Below the pieces are notes generated by a model. The model was not told the origin of the DNA. It did no database searches and was given only the letters and a program-made list of their open reading frames with translations. From Nostoc sp. FACHB-280 (GTDB lineage: Bacteria; Cyanobacteriota; Cyanobacteriia; Cyanobacteriales; Nostocaceae), in the NCBI RefSeq assembly GCF_014697615.1, contig NZ_JACJSD010000018.1:1-64000 (forward strand): DNA of 64,000 nucleotides. The letters are read 5' to 3'. A program made the translations under genes and the position numbers. Below are positions 27,026-36,377 of the stretch, piece after piece (position 1 is the stretch's first letter; each line of letters opens with the position of its first letter).

Positions 27026-28417
27026 TCATAAAATCAAACTTTGCATCGCCTGTTGTAACTCGTTTGTAAAATCACTAACCGCTTGCTTTGCCCCTGCACG
27101 ACTTTCTTTATATGCAGAATAATGCTCAGATATAGATAACGGTTGACCGATATTAATCTTAACTTTTTGCTTACCCAACTGTGGACGCTGAAAATATTTA
27201 TCACCTTGAATTTTGGCAATCATCTGGGATAAAATTAAAGTTGTTTCGGCAAATCTTTCAACTGATGGTTTCTCTTTAATATAATTACCAGAAACCGCCA
27301 CAAAACTTTCTACTAAGCGCATGTGCCACATTCTTGCAGTTGCTTCTTCGGCAATGCGATCGCCTAAAGCTATTTCCACAGAAGATAATGCGTTGATATC
27401 CTTAAAATCTTCCCTAAAGATATAATTCCAACCTGCTTGTTCTACTTTCCGACAACGGTCTGTTAAAGTGCCTTTGGCTGGTAAATTAAAATACTGCTCA
27501 GATATTTGCAAGGCGGCATTTAATAATGCTTGTAAGCGAAATGCCAAGGCTTCATTTCTATCTTTAATTTCCGCGACAGCTTGAGCATCTGCTAACTTTT
27601 GATGATAGAACCGCGTGTAAAATTGCTCCATTAAAGATAATAAATGTTCGGCTAAAGCTAATAATCGCGGATACATTAACTCCATTGAAGCAATATTATC
27701 GGTTTTTCCTGCATTCACAGGTAAACCACTAGCCGCTTCTAAATCACTCAATAATTGCGCGATCGCACTCCAAGGCGCAGCAGTATAACTATATTTAAGT
27801 CCAACTGGTACAATTAAAACCTGTTCCGAGCGTCCGGCTTTTTGCAAGTCTTCCGCGCACCAAAAGCCTAACTGAGCAATACCGGGTTCTAATGGACTAA
27901 CAATTTCTGATAGTCCATTTGTCGCACCTTCTGGCGCAGCAGCCATCGGGAATTTACCATTGGCGAACAAATCACGCGCCGAACGCAAACCCGTCCAGTC
28001 AGCCTTACCGCGCTGAATAGGAGTTCCACCCAAGCGCGAAGCTATCCAGCCTGCATATTCACCCGCCCAGAGAGGAATGCCGCGATCGTAGATAAAATGA
28101 GCATGAATCGGAGATTGTAATGCTATACCCTGTTGTCGTGCTACCCTCGGCACAAGTTGAGACAGTAAGTAAACCAAACAAAAGGGATCATCTGTTTTAG
28201 GATGACGAAACGCCAATAAAAAGCGCACCTTACCCTCTTGAAACTGACGATAAAGATCCGCCAAAATTTCTACGTTTTCAGCTTCTATCTGGGAAATAGC
28301 TGTTTGCCATTGTATCCAACTAGGTAGAACCGTGTGAACAACGCGCAAAAATAAAGGATTAAACGCTGGCGAAATAAATTCTAAAGGTGGCTGCGCTTGA
28401 TAAATTACGTCTGACAA
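27026..28417 (-). CDS. 1-acyl-glycerol-3-phosphate acyltransferase-like protein (PlsC family)
   Basis: A 463-residue protein with a PlsC-type acyltransferase domain. The catalytic HX4D-type motif is HPKTDD, and the further blocks are RGIPLWAGE, GGTPIQRGKADW and the substrate-binding APEGATNG, a variant of the usual EGTR. It is longer than simple PlsC proteins, with a helical C-terminal extension (about 250-460) of unknown role. No obvious signal peptide. Likely acts on glycerolipid synthesis at the membrane, but acyl acceptor is not decidable from sequence. Divergent from proS. Confidence 0.82.
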   Translation of the reverse strand: MSDVIYQAQPPLEFISPAFNPLFLRVVHTVLPSWIQWQTAISQIEAENVEILADLYRQFQEGKVRFLLAFRHPKTDDPFCLVYLLSQLVPRVARQQGIALQSPIHAHFIYDRGIPLWAGEYAGWIASRLGGTPIQRGKADWTGLRSARDLFANGKFPMAAAPEGATNGLSEIVSPLEPGIAQLGFWCAEDLQKAGRSEQVLIVPVGLKYSYTAAPWSAIAQLLSDLEAASGLPVNAGKTDNIASMELMYPRLLALAEHLLSLMEQFYTRFYHQKLADAQAVAEIKDRNEALAFRLQALLNAALQISEQYFNLPAKGTLTDRCRKVEQAGWNYIFREDFKDINALSSVEIALGDRIAEEATARMWHMRLVESFVAVSGNYIKEKPSVERFAETTLILSQMIAKIQGDKYFQRPQLGKQKVKINIGQPLSISEHYSAYKESRAGAKQAVSDFTNELQQAMQSLIL

Positions 28418-28480
28418 GGTAAGTTTCTCCTGAAGTATGAGGTTAGGGGCTAGGGGCTAGAGACATGAGGAAAGTTACAA

Positions 28481-28525
28481 ATGACAAATGACCAATGACT
28501 ATTGACCATTGACTAACCACTTTAT
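28481..28525. repeat. STRR heptamer tract upstream of proS
   Basis: Repeats of AATGACA/AATGACC/ATTGACC type (CAAATGACAAATGACCAATG and onward) between the divergent acyltransferase and proS genes. Similar tracts lie at 31438-31495, 35303-35330, 36313-36375, 41646-41712 and 43985-44025. Confidence 0.65.
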
Positions 28526-28569
28526 ACTTCATACTTGAGAAGATTTGGAATTTGGAAAGGGATTAAACG

Positions 28570-30384
28570 ATGCGACTGTCACAAATGTTATTCGTTACAC
28601 TCCGGGATGATCCTGCTGATGCGGAAATTCCCAGCCATAAGTTATTACTCCGTGCAGGGTATATTCGTCGCATCGGTAGCGGTATTTATGCTTATCTCCC
28701 GTTTATGTGGCGGGTGTTGCAAAAGGTTTCTCAAATTGTGCGGGAAGAAATGAACGCCACAGGCGCACAAGAATGTTTGTTACCCCAATTACAGCCTGCT
28801 GATTTGTGGAAGGAGTCAGGACGTTGGGATACTTATACTAAAGCTGAGGGAATTATGTTTTCCCTGATCGATCGCCGTGAGCAACAATTAGGATTAGGGC
28901 CGACTCATGAAGAAGTGATCACAGCGATCGCGCGTGATATGATTCGCTCTTATCGTCAGTTACCGCTACATCTCTACCAACTGCAAACCAAATTCCGTGA
29001 CGAAATTCGCCCCCGCTTTGGTTTAATGCGCGGAAGAGAATTCATCATGAAAGATGGTTATTCTTTCCACGTCGATGAAGAAAGCCTGAAAAAAACCTAC
29101 CAAGATATGTACCAAGCCTACAGCAATATGCTGCGGCGGGCTGGGTTGGCGTTTCGTCCAGTAGAGGCTGACTCTGGTGCAATTGGTGGTTCTGGTTCAA
29201 CAGAATTTATGGTGTTAGCGGAAGCTGGCGAAGACGAAGTTCTCTACACCGAAGATGGTAAATACGCCGCCAACGTCGAAAAAGCTGTGTCTTTACCTGC
29301 GGATGCTGAAACATCACCTTTTACTAGTTATGAGAAGCGCGAAACACCAGGAACAGATACAATTGAAAAACTCTCTTCATTCCTGAAGTGTTCTCCTACC
29401 CAAGTTGTGAAAAACGTTTTGTATCAAACAGTCTACGATAATGGCGTGACTGTGTTGGTATTGGTAAGTATTCGCGGAGATCAGGAAGTCAACGAAGTCA
29501 AATTACAAAATGAATTGACGCGGTTAGCAGCTAACTACGGCGCAAAAGCAGTCATCGCCTTAAATGTACCCAGTGCAGAAACCCAACAAACCTGGGCGGC
29601 GAAATCTTTACCTTTGGGTTACATTGCACCAGATATTAGCGATGAATATATTGCAGCTAACAAACAAGTTCACGCCAAATTTGTGCGGTTAGTAGATAAA
29701 ACAGCCGTTGATTTGAAAAACTTTGTCACTGGTGCGAATGAAACTGGTTATCACGTCGTTGGTGCTAATTGGAATGAGCAATTTAAGCTACCAGAAAGTG
29801 TAGTAGATTTGCGTAAAGCCAGACCAGGCGATCGCGCTATCCACAACCCAGAACAAACTCTCTCTAGTGCTAGGGGAATTGAAGTTGGTCATATCTTCCA
29901 ATTAGGTACAAAATATTCCCAAGCCTTGGGTGCAACTTATACCAACGAACAAGGAGAAGAAAAACCCTTGGTGATGGGATGCTATGGTGTGGGTGTTTCC
30001 CGCTTGGCACAGTCAGCAGTTGAGCAATCTTACGATAAAGATGGGATTATTTGGCCTGTAGCGATCGCACCTTATCATGCGATCGTCACAATTCCTAACA
30101 TTAATGATGCCCAACAAGTACAAGTAGCCGAAAAACTTTACACAGAACTCAATCAAGCCGGAATTGAAACATTATTAGATGACCGTGATGAACGCGCCGG
30201 AGTTAAATTTAAAGACGCTGATTTAATTGGTATACCTTATAGAATTGTTACCGGACGTGCAATTGCTAACGGCAAAGTTGAAGTAGTAGAAAGAGCCACT
30301 CGTCAATCTCAAGAAATTGCCATTGATGAAGTTATAACTACACTAAAACAATGGATTACCACTGCAATAGAAGATAAAAAGTAA
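28570..30384 (+). CDS. proS: prolyl-tRNA synthetase (bacterial type)
   Basis: ProS charges tRNA-Pro. The 604-residue protein has class II motifs: [12 protein letters not shown] and the [18 protein letters not shown] block (motif 1 region), [21 protein letters not shown] (motif 2, shown here in part) and [10 protein letters not shown] (motif 3). Residues about 230-400 are the inserted editing (INS) domain that hydrolyses mischarged alanine (ECS-type [17 protein letters not shown]). A C-terminal anticodon-binding domain follows ([10 protein letters not shown] to [19 protein letters not shown]). A GGAAAGGG site precedes the ATG. Standalone gene. Confidence 0.96.
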   Translation: MRLSQMLFVTLRDDPADAEIPSHKLLLRAGYIRRIGSGIYAYLPFMWRVLQKVSQIVREEMNATGAQECLLPQLQPADLWKESGRWDTYTKAEGIMFSLIDRREQQLGLGPTHEEVITAIARDMIRSYRQLPLHLYQLQTKFRDEIRPRFGLMRGREFIMKDGYSFHVDEESLKKTYQDMYQAYSNMLRRAGLAFRPVEADSGAIGGSGSTEFMVLAEAGEDEVLYTEDGKYAANVEKAVSLPADAETSPFTSYEKRETPGTDTIEKLSSFLKCSPTQVVKNVLYQTVYDNGVTVLVLVSIRGDQEVNEVKLQNELTRLAANYGAKAVIALNVPSAETQQTWAAKSLPLGYIAPDISDEYIAANKQVHAKFVRLVDKTAVDLKNFVTGANETGYHVVGANWNEQFKLPESVVDLRKARPGDRAIHNPEQTLSSARGIEVGHIFQLGTKYSQALGATYTNEQGEEKPLVMGCYGVGVSRLAQSAVEQSYDKDGIIWPVAIAPYHAIVTIPNINDAQQVQVAEKLYTELNQAGIETLLDDRDERAGVKFKDADLIGIPYRIVTGRAIANGKVEVVERATRQSQEIAIDEVITTLKQWITTAIEDKK

Positions 30385-30818
30385 CCCCCAAAGAATTTAG
30401 CTCCGACGAATGGAATTCGCGGCTATAAAAACAAAGTCCGCCTACGCGGACTAAGGCAAAATAAAGGATTTATATTTGTCTGTGTAGCCGCGACTTTAGT
30501 CTCTGGGTGCAAGATGTGTGTAAACAGATAATAGATGAAAATTCTGTCACCTGTTACCTGTCACCTATTCCCTAATTCTTAATAATTTCCTAAATCTTAC
30601 GAAATAATGAGATTTATGAAATTTGACAGATGACGGATTTAAAGTACAAATTCTAGAATTAGATCAGGACTATTTAGATTTAGCGATCGCCTGATTTTAG
30701 CGTATCGAGCTATTCACGAAATCTCTGGAAACTCTCAACTTATAAGTATCGTCCATAACCAGGCTGCTCTTCACCTCACAATTATTTCAGCCCTTAGTCA
30801 GTCAGGAAGGTTTTTAAT
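30385..30818. other. 434-bp intergenic region with a dispersed repeat
   Basis: Holds the hairpin repeat at 30435-30513 and a CTGTCACCTGTTACCTGTCA heptamer-type tract near 30545. No gene was seen. Confidence 0.55.
30435..30513. repeat. dispersed repeat (copy 1): AGTCCGC hairpin plus GTGTAGCCGC block
   Basis: A hairpin AGTCCGC-CTAC-GCGGACT (30435-30452) is followed by a block GTGTAGCCGCGACTTTAGTC (about 30482-30501). The same two parts recur at 50012-50063, closer together. It is a non-coding family shared by two unrelated intergenic sites. Confidence 0.65.
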
Positions 30819-31439
30819 ATGAATGATGAACAAAAATCTAATCGCATATCTTCGGGCGTAGTTGCAGCTGTTTCCGCAGCCGTAATTGCGGTTAGTGGTG
30901 GTGTAGCTTGGTTAACTACCCAGTCCCAAAAAGCGCCTATCACAACTAACCCCGCCAACCCCAATCAAAGCATTCAACAACAGCCCACACAGCCATCAAA
31001 TACCCAACAAAACGAAAAAACTGCTCAAGTTTATTGGCTGAAACCTAAAGAAAGAAATGTGGCTTTAGTGCCTAAATCAGTAGAAGTAGCCGTTACTCAA
31101 CCTAATCAAGCCTTAGAAAGAGCTTTTCAGGCTTTATTAGAAGGGCCAAGCGACGCTACAGACTCAACCACAATTCCCAAAGGTACTAAGTTACTCGGCT
31201 TAAAAGTCGAAGGTGATGAAGTCCACGTCAATTTATCCAATAGCTTTACCAGTGGTGGCGGCAGTACCTCAATGGTGGCGCGTGTCGGCCAGGTTGTGTA
31301 CACAGCCTCCAGCTTGAACCCCAAAGCCAAGGTTTACATCGACGTAGATGGTAAACCCTTAGATGTGTTAGGTGGCGAAGGTGTAGAGTTGGAACAACCC
31401 CTCACCCGCGAAAGTTTTGATAAGAATTATCCGCTTTAG
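30819..31439 (+). CDS. GerMN domain-containing envelope protein
   Basis: A 206-residue protein with an N-terminal hydrophobic segment (about 12-33), a Pro/Gln/Asn-rich linker, and a GerMN domain (about 60-190) with the pattern AFQALLEGPSDA, LLGLKVEGDEVHVNLSNSF and VGQVVYTASSLNPKAKVYID. GerMN domains occur in sporulation and cell-envelope proteins and probably bind other proteins or the wall; no catalytic residues are expected. Exported by the N-terminal anchor. Single gene, ATG preceded by GGAAGG. Confidence 0.88.
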   Translation: MNDEQKSNRISSGVVAAVSAAVIAVSGGVAWLTTQSQKAPITTNPANPNQSIQQQPTQPSNTQQNEKTAQVYWLKPKERNVALVPKSVEVAVTQPNQALERAFQALLEGPSDATDSTTIPKGTKLLGLKVEGDEVHVNLSNSFTSGGGSTSMVARVGQVVYTASSLNPKAKVYIDVDGKPLDVLGGEGVELEQPLTRESFDKNYPL

Positions 31440-31495
31440 TCATTGGTCATTCGTCATTGGTCATTAAGAAACACAAATGACAAATGACAAAAGAC
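31438..31495. repeat. STRR tract between convergent genes
   Basis: TCATTGGTCATTCGTCATTG and onward to CAAATGACAAATGACAAAAG: inverted heptamer repeats between the GerMN and ArsR genes, able to pair with each other. Confidence 0.6.
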
Positions 31496-31843
31496 CTAAA
31501 GTTTTGTATTCAGAACGCGAAAGTTACGAGCTTGCTGTTCTAACCTTGTAGCGATGCGATCGCACACCTGATTACACAATTCAAAAATCATTTCGTCTTC
31601 CACCCGGTAGTAAGCGCAAGTGCCTTCACTGCGACGGCTAAGAATTCCGGCTTGCCACATTACTTTCAGGTGTTTGGAGACATTTGCCTGCGAAGTTTGT
31701 GTTGCCTCTACCAATTCTTGTACACATTTTTCTTCATCCCGTAGTAAGTGCAACAGCCGCAGACGCATCGGCTCACTTAACAGGCTGAAATATTCGGCTA
31801 CTTGTTGCACCACTTCCGGCGGTACAGGCAACGCTTGTTTCAT
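31496..31843 (-). CDS. ArsR/SmtB-family transcriptional regulator
   Basis: A small winged-helix repressor, 115 residues from the ATG at 31843. An upstream GTG at 31882 would give 128. The ArsR helix-turn-helix is visible: LFSLLSEPMRLRLLHLL-like segment (YFSLLSEPMRLRLLHLLRDE), then VQELVEATQTSQANVSKHLK and WQAGILSRRSEGTCAYYRV. The CVQEL position carries the single cysteine common to metal-sensing members, with another in the C-terminal ELCNQVC, so metal or redox sensing is possible but unproven. Follows accB on the same strand by about 60 bp. Target genes unknown. Confidence 0.88.
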   Translation of the reverse strand: MKQALPVPPEVVQQVAEYFSLLSEPMRLRLLHLLRDEEKCVQELVEATQTSQANVSKHLKVMWQAGILSRRSEGTCAYYRVEDEMIFELCNQVCDRIATRLEQQARNFRVLNTKL

Positions 31844-31905
31844 CAGGAATGATCCGTAAAAACAGACAAGGTTAACAATCACTCATTTCATATATACATT
31901 AATAC

Positions 31906-32427
31906 TTAATCAGGGTTAATTCGCATCAAAGGTTGACCATATTCTACAGGTTCTCCATTTTGAAGCAGAATTTCCATAACTTGCCCTGAGATTTCGGCTT
32001 CAATTTCGTTCATCAGCTTCATAGCTTCAATGATACACACAGTTTGACCCTGACGGACGCGATCGCCTACTTCCACAAATGGTGCTTCCCCTGGTGCAGG
32101 GGCGCGATAAAAAGTCCCTACCATTGGCGAAGCAACTTCTACTAATCTTTGATCTATCGCTGAAGGTGCATTTCCTGTTACCTGTACACCTGCACCAGCA
32201 GTATCTAAAATTCGCTCTGGAGAAAGCGTTGGTGCCACTCCTCCTGCTGCAACTGTTGTTACTGCCGCCACACCACCAATCGCAGCTTGCGGTACAGTGT
32301 GATTGTTTATGCTGCCAGCTTTACGTACCGATAGCTCAAAGTCATCACTTTTCAGAGTTACTTCTGCAATATCTGTTTGTGCAATAGTTACCAGCAGTTG
32401 ACGGATTTCATTAAAGTCCAATGGCAC
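31906..32427 (-). CDS. accB: biotin carboxyl carrier protein of acetyl-CoA carboxylase
   Basis: AccB carries the biotin that shuttles CO2 in fatty-acid synthesis. The 173-residue protein has the biotinyl domain with the EAMKLMNE motif (biotin attached to K137), preceded by an Ala/Gly/Val/Pro-rich flexible linker (about 45-90). The N-terminal LDFNEIRQLLVTIAQTDIAE is typical of plant and cyanobacterial AccB. It is downstream of efp (213 bp) on the same strand, a gene pair I recall from many cyanobacteria. Confidence 0.95.
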   Translation of the reverse strand: MPLDFNEIRQLLVTIAQTDIAEVTLKSDDFELSVRKAGSINNHTVPQAAIGGVAAVTTVAAGGVAPTLSPERILDTAGAGVQVTGNAPSAIDQRLVEVASPMVGTFYRAPAPGEAPFVEVGDRVRQGQTVCIIEAMKLMNEIEAEISGQVMEILLQNGEPVEYGQPLMRINPD

Positions 32428-32640
32428 AGCTTTTATTACCTCAACCTGTCCGTAAAATGATTATTTTATGTGATACCAATTGAATTAATGATTGAGACTG
32501 ATGGATCGACAGAACTGAGACACAGACAGTTACTCCCCATTCAAAATCAAAAATCTCAAATCCAAAATGGTATGAGGGCAGGGATTTAAACCCTATATAG
32601 GGATTTAAATCACAATTAACTCTAAAATTTAAGAGAAAAT

Positions 32641-33198
32641 TTATTCCCTGCCTAAATATTTATCTTCACGCGTATCAATCCGAATCCGTTCTCCTTGAGA
32701 AATAAACAAGGGAACCATTACAGTTGCACCAGTTTCTACTTTGGCTGGTTTAGTACCACCTGTAGCTGTATCGCCCTTAACACCAGGGTCAGTCTCTGTA
32801 ACTTGTAGTACTACAGAGTTAGGTAATTCCACTTCTAGAACTACATCGTCCCAACGAATCACGTTCACTTCCATACCTTCCTTGAGGTATTTGACGCGAT
32901 CGCCAATTTGTGCAGCACTGAGTCGCCCTTCTTCATAAGTTTCCATATCCATAAAGACAAACTCATCGCCCTCTTTATAGGTATGCTGCATTGTGCTTTT
33001 TTCCAAAGTTGCTTGCGGCACAGTTTCCCCAGCCCGGAAAGTTCTTTCGAGAACCTTGCCACTTTGGACGTTTTTCAGCGTGGTGCGGACAAACGCCGAA
33101 CCTTTACCTGGTTTAACGTGGAGAAAATCAACCACCCGCCATACAGACCCGTCTAATACAATTGAGACACCGGGTCGAAAGTCGTTACTAGAGATCAT
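32641..33198 (-). CDS. efp: translation elongation factor P
   Basis: EF-P relieves ribosomes stalled at polyproline. The 185-residue protein has the expected three-domain layout, with the loop [10 protein letters not shown] at the tip of domain I (K32 is the usual modification site), and a C-terminal EGERIRIDT-like signature, here [18 protein letters not shown]. No yjeA/earP-like modification gene is seen nearby. Upstream of accB, divergent from the cyclophilin gene. Confidence 0.96.
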   Translation of the reverse strand: MISSNDFRPGVSIVLDGSVWRVVDFLHVKPGKGSAFVRTTLKNVQSGKVLERTFRAGETVPQATLEKSTMQHTYKEGDEFVFMDMETYEEGRLSAAQIGDRVKYLKEGMEVNVIRWDDVVLEVELPNSVVLQVTETDPGVKGDTATGGTKPAKVETGATVMVPLFISQGERIRIDTREDKYLGRE

Positions 33199-33267
33199 GA
33201 AGCTTTCAAATGTTGGAAGACAATCGGCATTTATTGTACCCTTCTAGCGGAGTAATTGGTTAATCAA

Positions 33268-33389
33268 GTAGAAGGCAGAAGGCAGAAGGTAGGAGGCAGA
33301 AGGGAAAATTCATTATTCTACCTTGCTCCCCAACTCCTAACTCACTGCTAAAAATACTCAACACTCAGCACTCAACACTCAGCACTCTT
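33268..33389. repeat. two STRR tracts upstream of the cyclophilin gene
   Basis: A GGCAGAA-type tract (33268-33302, AGAAGGCAGAAGGCAGAAGG) and an ACTCAACACTCAGC-type tract (33357-33389), the reverse complement of the CTGAGTG heptamers seen in nirA and at 56945. Confidence 0.6.
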
Positions 33390-33456
33390 ACTATGGGAAG
33401 ATTATTGATGGGTTACGCCCAGTCAACAATATTCATGCTGCATTTGAGCCATACTC

Positions 33457-34563
33457 ATGTTTAAGTTAATAAAATCCTGGCTAAAGTCCAGCCTAGTAAC
33501 AATACTGTTGGTAATTATATTTTTAGGCATCAATACAGCTGGCTGGACTCCCTCCAGTAATGCCGCCTTGCCCTCTGGCAATGCAATTACCGACGGCAAA
33601 GCTTTGTTGCGTTATGCACTCCCAATAAAAAATGAACCAGTCAGGCAACTGCAAGCCAGTCTAGAAGACATATCAACTCAGTTGCGAGCTAATCGACGCT
33701 GGGGTGCTGTCTCCAAAGACCTGAGTAAAGCATCTCGCGTGCTTGATAAGCCTTCACAAATCTTAGCAAGCGTTCCCGAAGAACGCCAACCCCAAGCCAC
33801 AGCATGGCTTGACGAATTAAAATCTGGTGTAGTTGAACTGCAAGAATTGACACAATCCAAAGATAAAGAAAAAATTCTGCAAGGGCGAAACAAATTGTTG
33901 AGTTTAGTTTCTTTGCTAGAAGAGTCAATGGTGCAGCAATTTCCCTTTGAAGTCCCAGAAGAATACAGTAATTTAGCCCAACTCAAAGGGCGTGCCACTA
34001 TTGCAATTAAAACCAATAAAGGCGATTTAACCGTTGTTGTCGATGGTTATAGCGCACCTGTGACGGCTGGTAACTTTGTAGATTTAGTCCAAAGGGGTTT
34101 TTATAACGGGTTAGAATTTACTCGCTCTGAAGAATCCTACGTCTTGCAAACAGGCGACCCCCCAGGTAAAGAACAAGGTTTTATTGACCCCAAAACAGGC
34201 AAATATCGGGCAATTCCTCTAGAAATTCTAGTCGAAGGAGATAAAGCACCAACTTATGGCATTACCTTAGAAGATGCTGGTCGTTATTTGGATATGCCAG
34301 TTTTACCGTTCTCTTCCTTTGGTGCATTAGCAATGGCGCGTCCCGAAAGCGAAGTTAATGGTGGTTCATCGCAAGTGTTCTTTTTCTTGTTTGAACCAGA
34401 ACTCACCCCCGCCGGACGTAACTTGCTGGATGGACGTTACTCAGTATTTGGTTATCTCACAGAAGGTAGAGATGTTTTAGATAAACTCAAAGCTGGGGAC
34501 AAAATCGAATCTGCAACAGTAACTCAAGGCATAGAAAATCTAGTCCAACCCCAAGGAGCCTAA
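33457..34563 (+). CDS. CYP38-like peptidyl-prolyl cis-trans isomerase
   Basis: A 368-residue protein. An N-terminal hydrophobic signal (about 10-32) indicates export to the thylakoid lumen or periplasm. Residues 45-175 form a helical region that includes the leucine-rich segments of the plant CYP38/TLP40 family, which regulate photosystem II assembly. The C-terminal cyclophilin-type domain (about 180-365) has AIKTNKGDLTVVVDG, GNFVDLVQRGFYNGLEF, and FFFLFEPELTPAGRNLLDGR. In CYP38 proteins isomerase activity is weak. Divergent from efp. Confidence 0.88.
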   Translation: MFKLIKSWLKSSLVTILLVIIFLGINTAGWTPSSNAALPSGNAITDGKALLRYALPIKNEPVRQLQASLEDISTQLRANRRWGAVSKDLSKASRVLDKPSQILASVPEERQPQATAWLDELKSGVVELQELTQSKDKEKILQGRNKLLSLVSLLEESMVQQFPFEVPEEYSNLAQLKGRATIAIKTNKGDLTVVVDGYSAPVTAGNFVDLVQRGFYNGLEFTRSEESYVLQTGDPPGKEQGFIDPKTGKYRAIPLEILVEGDKAPTYGITLEDAGRYLDMPVLPFSSFGALAMARPESEVNGGSSQVFFFLFEPELTPAGRNLLDGRYSVFGYLTEGRDVLDKLKAGDKIESATVTQGIENLVQPQGA

Positions 34564-34606
34564 ATCAAGTATGAAGTATGAAATTTAACACTTCATACTT
34601 CATACT

Positions 34607-35176
34607 TTACAAATTTCCCGCCGCGAATATTTGATGAGGAGCGATCACTAATTCGGGAAACGTCTGCGATACAATTTTCTGGTCAGCCGTAAACAACGTC
34701 TCTTCGTAAAATCCTTCTTCCAGCAACAACACAGTGACTTTTAATTCTAACGGGTCTACAATCCAATATTCTGGCACTCCAACCGCAGCATACTCAGAAC
34801 GCTTATGGCGATAGTCCCGTTTAATAGAATCTGGGCTGACTACTTCTACAACCAGTAATGGTGGTGTCTCAAATACAGATGGAGCCTTTAGTAAATCTCT
34901 TGCTTGCTCCTGTGTTACCACACACAAATCAGTTAACCTAGACTTATTTCTTCCCGTCCTGATCCCAGTTTGCTGAAACGTCAACGCAGGTAAACTCAAC
35001 CGCTTGATTTCTGTATCCAGCAATTGCTCAAGGAATTTAGCAATTAAGCAATGTTCTATCGTTGGGATGTTAATTAACTCCAGCCTGCCATCAACTAGTT
35101 CATAGTGAAAACCAGTACCATCATCATAAGTTAAGTACTCTTCAAATGTGAGTTTTGTTACTGGTGTAGCGACCAT
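34607..35176 (-). CDS. Uma2 family putative endonuclease (DUF820)
   Basis: A second Uma2 gene. The longer open frame reaches 35347 but the true start is the ATG at 35176, preceded by an AGGAGA ribosome site nine bases upstream; the sequence before this codes for unlikely Cys- and Ser-rich residues. The 189-residue protein has the family motifs HYELVDGRLEL, RLTDLCVV, VVEVVSPDSIKRDYRHKR and VPEYWIVDP. Distantly related to the Uma2 at 25662. Function of the family is unproven. Divergent from thiL. Confidence 0.85.
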   Translation of the reverse strand: MVATPVTKLTFEEYLTYDDGTGFHYELVDGRLELINIPTIEHCLIAKFLEQLLDTEIKRLSLPALTFQQTGIRTGRNKSRLTDLCVVTQEQARDLLKAPSVFETPPLLVVEVVSPDSIKRDYRHKRSEYAAVGVPEYWIVDPLELKVTVLLLEEGFYEETLFTADQKIVSQTFPELVIAPHQIFAAGNL

Positions 35177-35302
35177 CCCCACAATCTCCTGAACTATACC
35201 ATTATCGTAACTTGAGGAAGTAGAGAATAGGGAGTCGAAAGTAGGGGAGGTAAAGGTGCAAAGGTGTAGGGAAGACAAAGAGAAGGGACAAAACAAAGAA
35301 CA

Positions 35303-35330
35303 AATGACCAATGACCAATGACCAAAATTA
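35303..35330. repeat. STRR tract reaching into the thiL start
   Basis: CAAATGACCAATGACCAATG, ending in the thiL codons ATG ACC AAA. The gene's start codon is part of the heptamer repeat (AATGACC). Confidence 0.6.
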
Positions 35331-36316
35331 AAGACATTGGCGAACAAGGCCTATTAGCAAAATTACAAAGCTTCTGCCCCCCAGAAATTATTGGAGATGA
35401 TGCAGCAGTTCTAGAAACAGCGCCAGGAACATCACTAGTAGTAACTACCGATGTTTTAGTTGATGGCGTACACTTCAGTGATGCTACTACTTCCCCAGAG
35501 GATGCAGGTTGGCGAGCCGCAGCCGCCAATTTATCAGATTTAGCTGCGATGGGGGCTTCTCCTTTAGGCGTTACTGTTGGTTTGGGGCTACCTGGCGATT
35601 TACAGGTAAGTTGGGTAGAGCGACTTTACCAAGGAATGACAGAATGCCTGCAAAAATACCATACCCCAATTGTCGGTGGTGATGTAGTGCGATCGCCAAC
35701 TGCAACCATCTCCATTACCGCCTTTGGTCAAGTTGATCCCCAGCGAATTATCCGCCGTTCTGCTGCTAAAGTGGGAATGGCGATCGTAGTCACGGGTGTT
35801 CATGGAGCCTCCCACGCCGGCTTACAATTACTCTTGCATCCCCAATTAGGGCAGAACCTCTCTCCAGCAGAAAAGACCGCCCTTATCAAAGTTCACCAAC
35901 GCCCGCAACCCCGTTTAGATGTCTTACCCACCCTCTGGGAAATTGTAACTTCCCCACTCCCCGTTGCCGGAATGGATAGTAGCGATGGTTTAGCAGATGC
36001 AGTTTTACAAATTTGTCGCGCCAGTAACGTAGGTGCAGTTATAGAACGCCAGCAAATTCCCTTTCCAGCTACTTTTACCAATTGGCTCAAACCAGAACAA
36101 GCAATAGAATATGCCCTCTACGGTGGTGAAGACTTTGAGTTAGTACTTTGCTTACCACCCACACAAGCAAATACCCTAGTACAACAACTCAACCAAGACG
36201 CAGCAATTATCGGTACTATTACATCTGGTTCACAGGTGTTATTACATGACCAATATCAAAAAATCCCTGACCAAGTTCTTAGTCTTAGTCAGGGATTTCA
36301 ACATTTTAGTCCTTAG
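35318..36316 (+). CDS. thiL: thiamine-monophosphate kinase
   Basis: ThiL phosphorylates thiamine monophosphate to the diphosphate cofactor. The 332-residue protein has the ATP-grasp-like/PurM-type fold markers: IGDDAAVLE, TTDVLVDGVHF, LSDLAAMGA, GGDVVRSP and the C-terminal GMDSSDGLADAV, all metal- and nucleotide-binding in the family. The first codons (ATGACCAAAATTAAAGA) lie in the heptamer tract; the start is supported by the usual MTKIKDIGEQGL. No strong ribosome site. Stands alone. Confidence 0.94.
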   Translation: MTKIKDIGEQGLLAKLQSFCPPEIIGDDAAVLETAPGTSLVVTTDVLVDGVHFSDATTSPEDAGWRAAAANLSDLAAMGASPLGVTVGLGLPGDLQVSWVERLYQGMTECLQKYHTPIVGGDVVRSPTATISITAFGQVDPQRIIRRSAAKVGMAIVVTGVHGASHAGLQLLLHPQLGQNLSPAEKTALIKVHQRPQPRLDVLPTLWEIVTSPLPVAGMDSSDGLADAVLQICRASNVGAVIERQQIPFPATFTNWLKPEQAIEYALYGGEDFELVLCLPPTQANTLVQQLNQDAAIIGTITSGSQVLLHDQYQKIPDQVLSLSQGFQHFSP

Positions 36317-36375
36317 TCATTTGTCCTTAGTTTTAACACCAATGACAAATGACAAATAACCAATGACTATTGACA
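36313..36375. repeat. STRR tract between thiL and gap2
   Basis: AGTCATTTGTCCTTAG at one end and CAATGACAAATGACAAAT followed by CCAATGACTATTGAC at the other form inverted heptamer repeats between convergent genes. Confidence 0.6.
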
Positions 36376-36377
36376 AA

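Noticed and set aside
31844-31882. N-terminal extension of the ArsR regulator
   Set aside because: GTG start without ribosome site; sequence outside the ArsR fold.
35177-35347. N-terminal extension of the second Uma2
   Set aside because: Translated extension is Cys/Ser/Phe-rich with no homology pattern, while ATG 35176 has an AGGAGA site.
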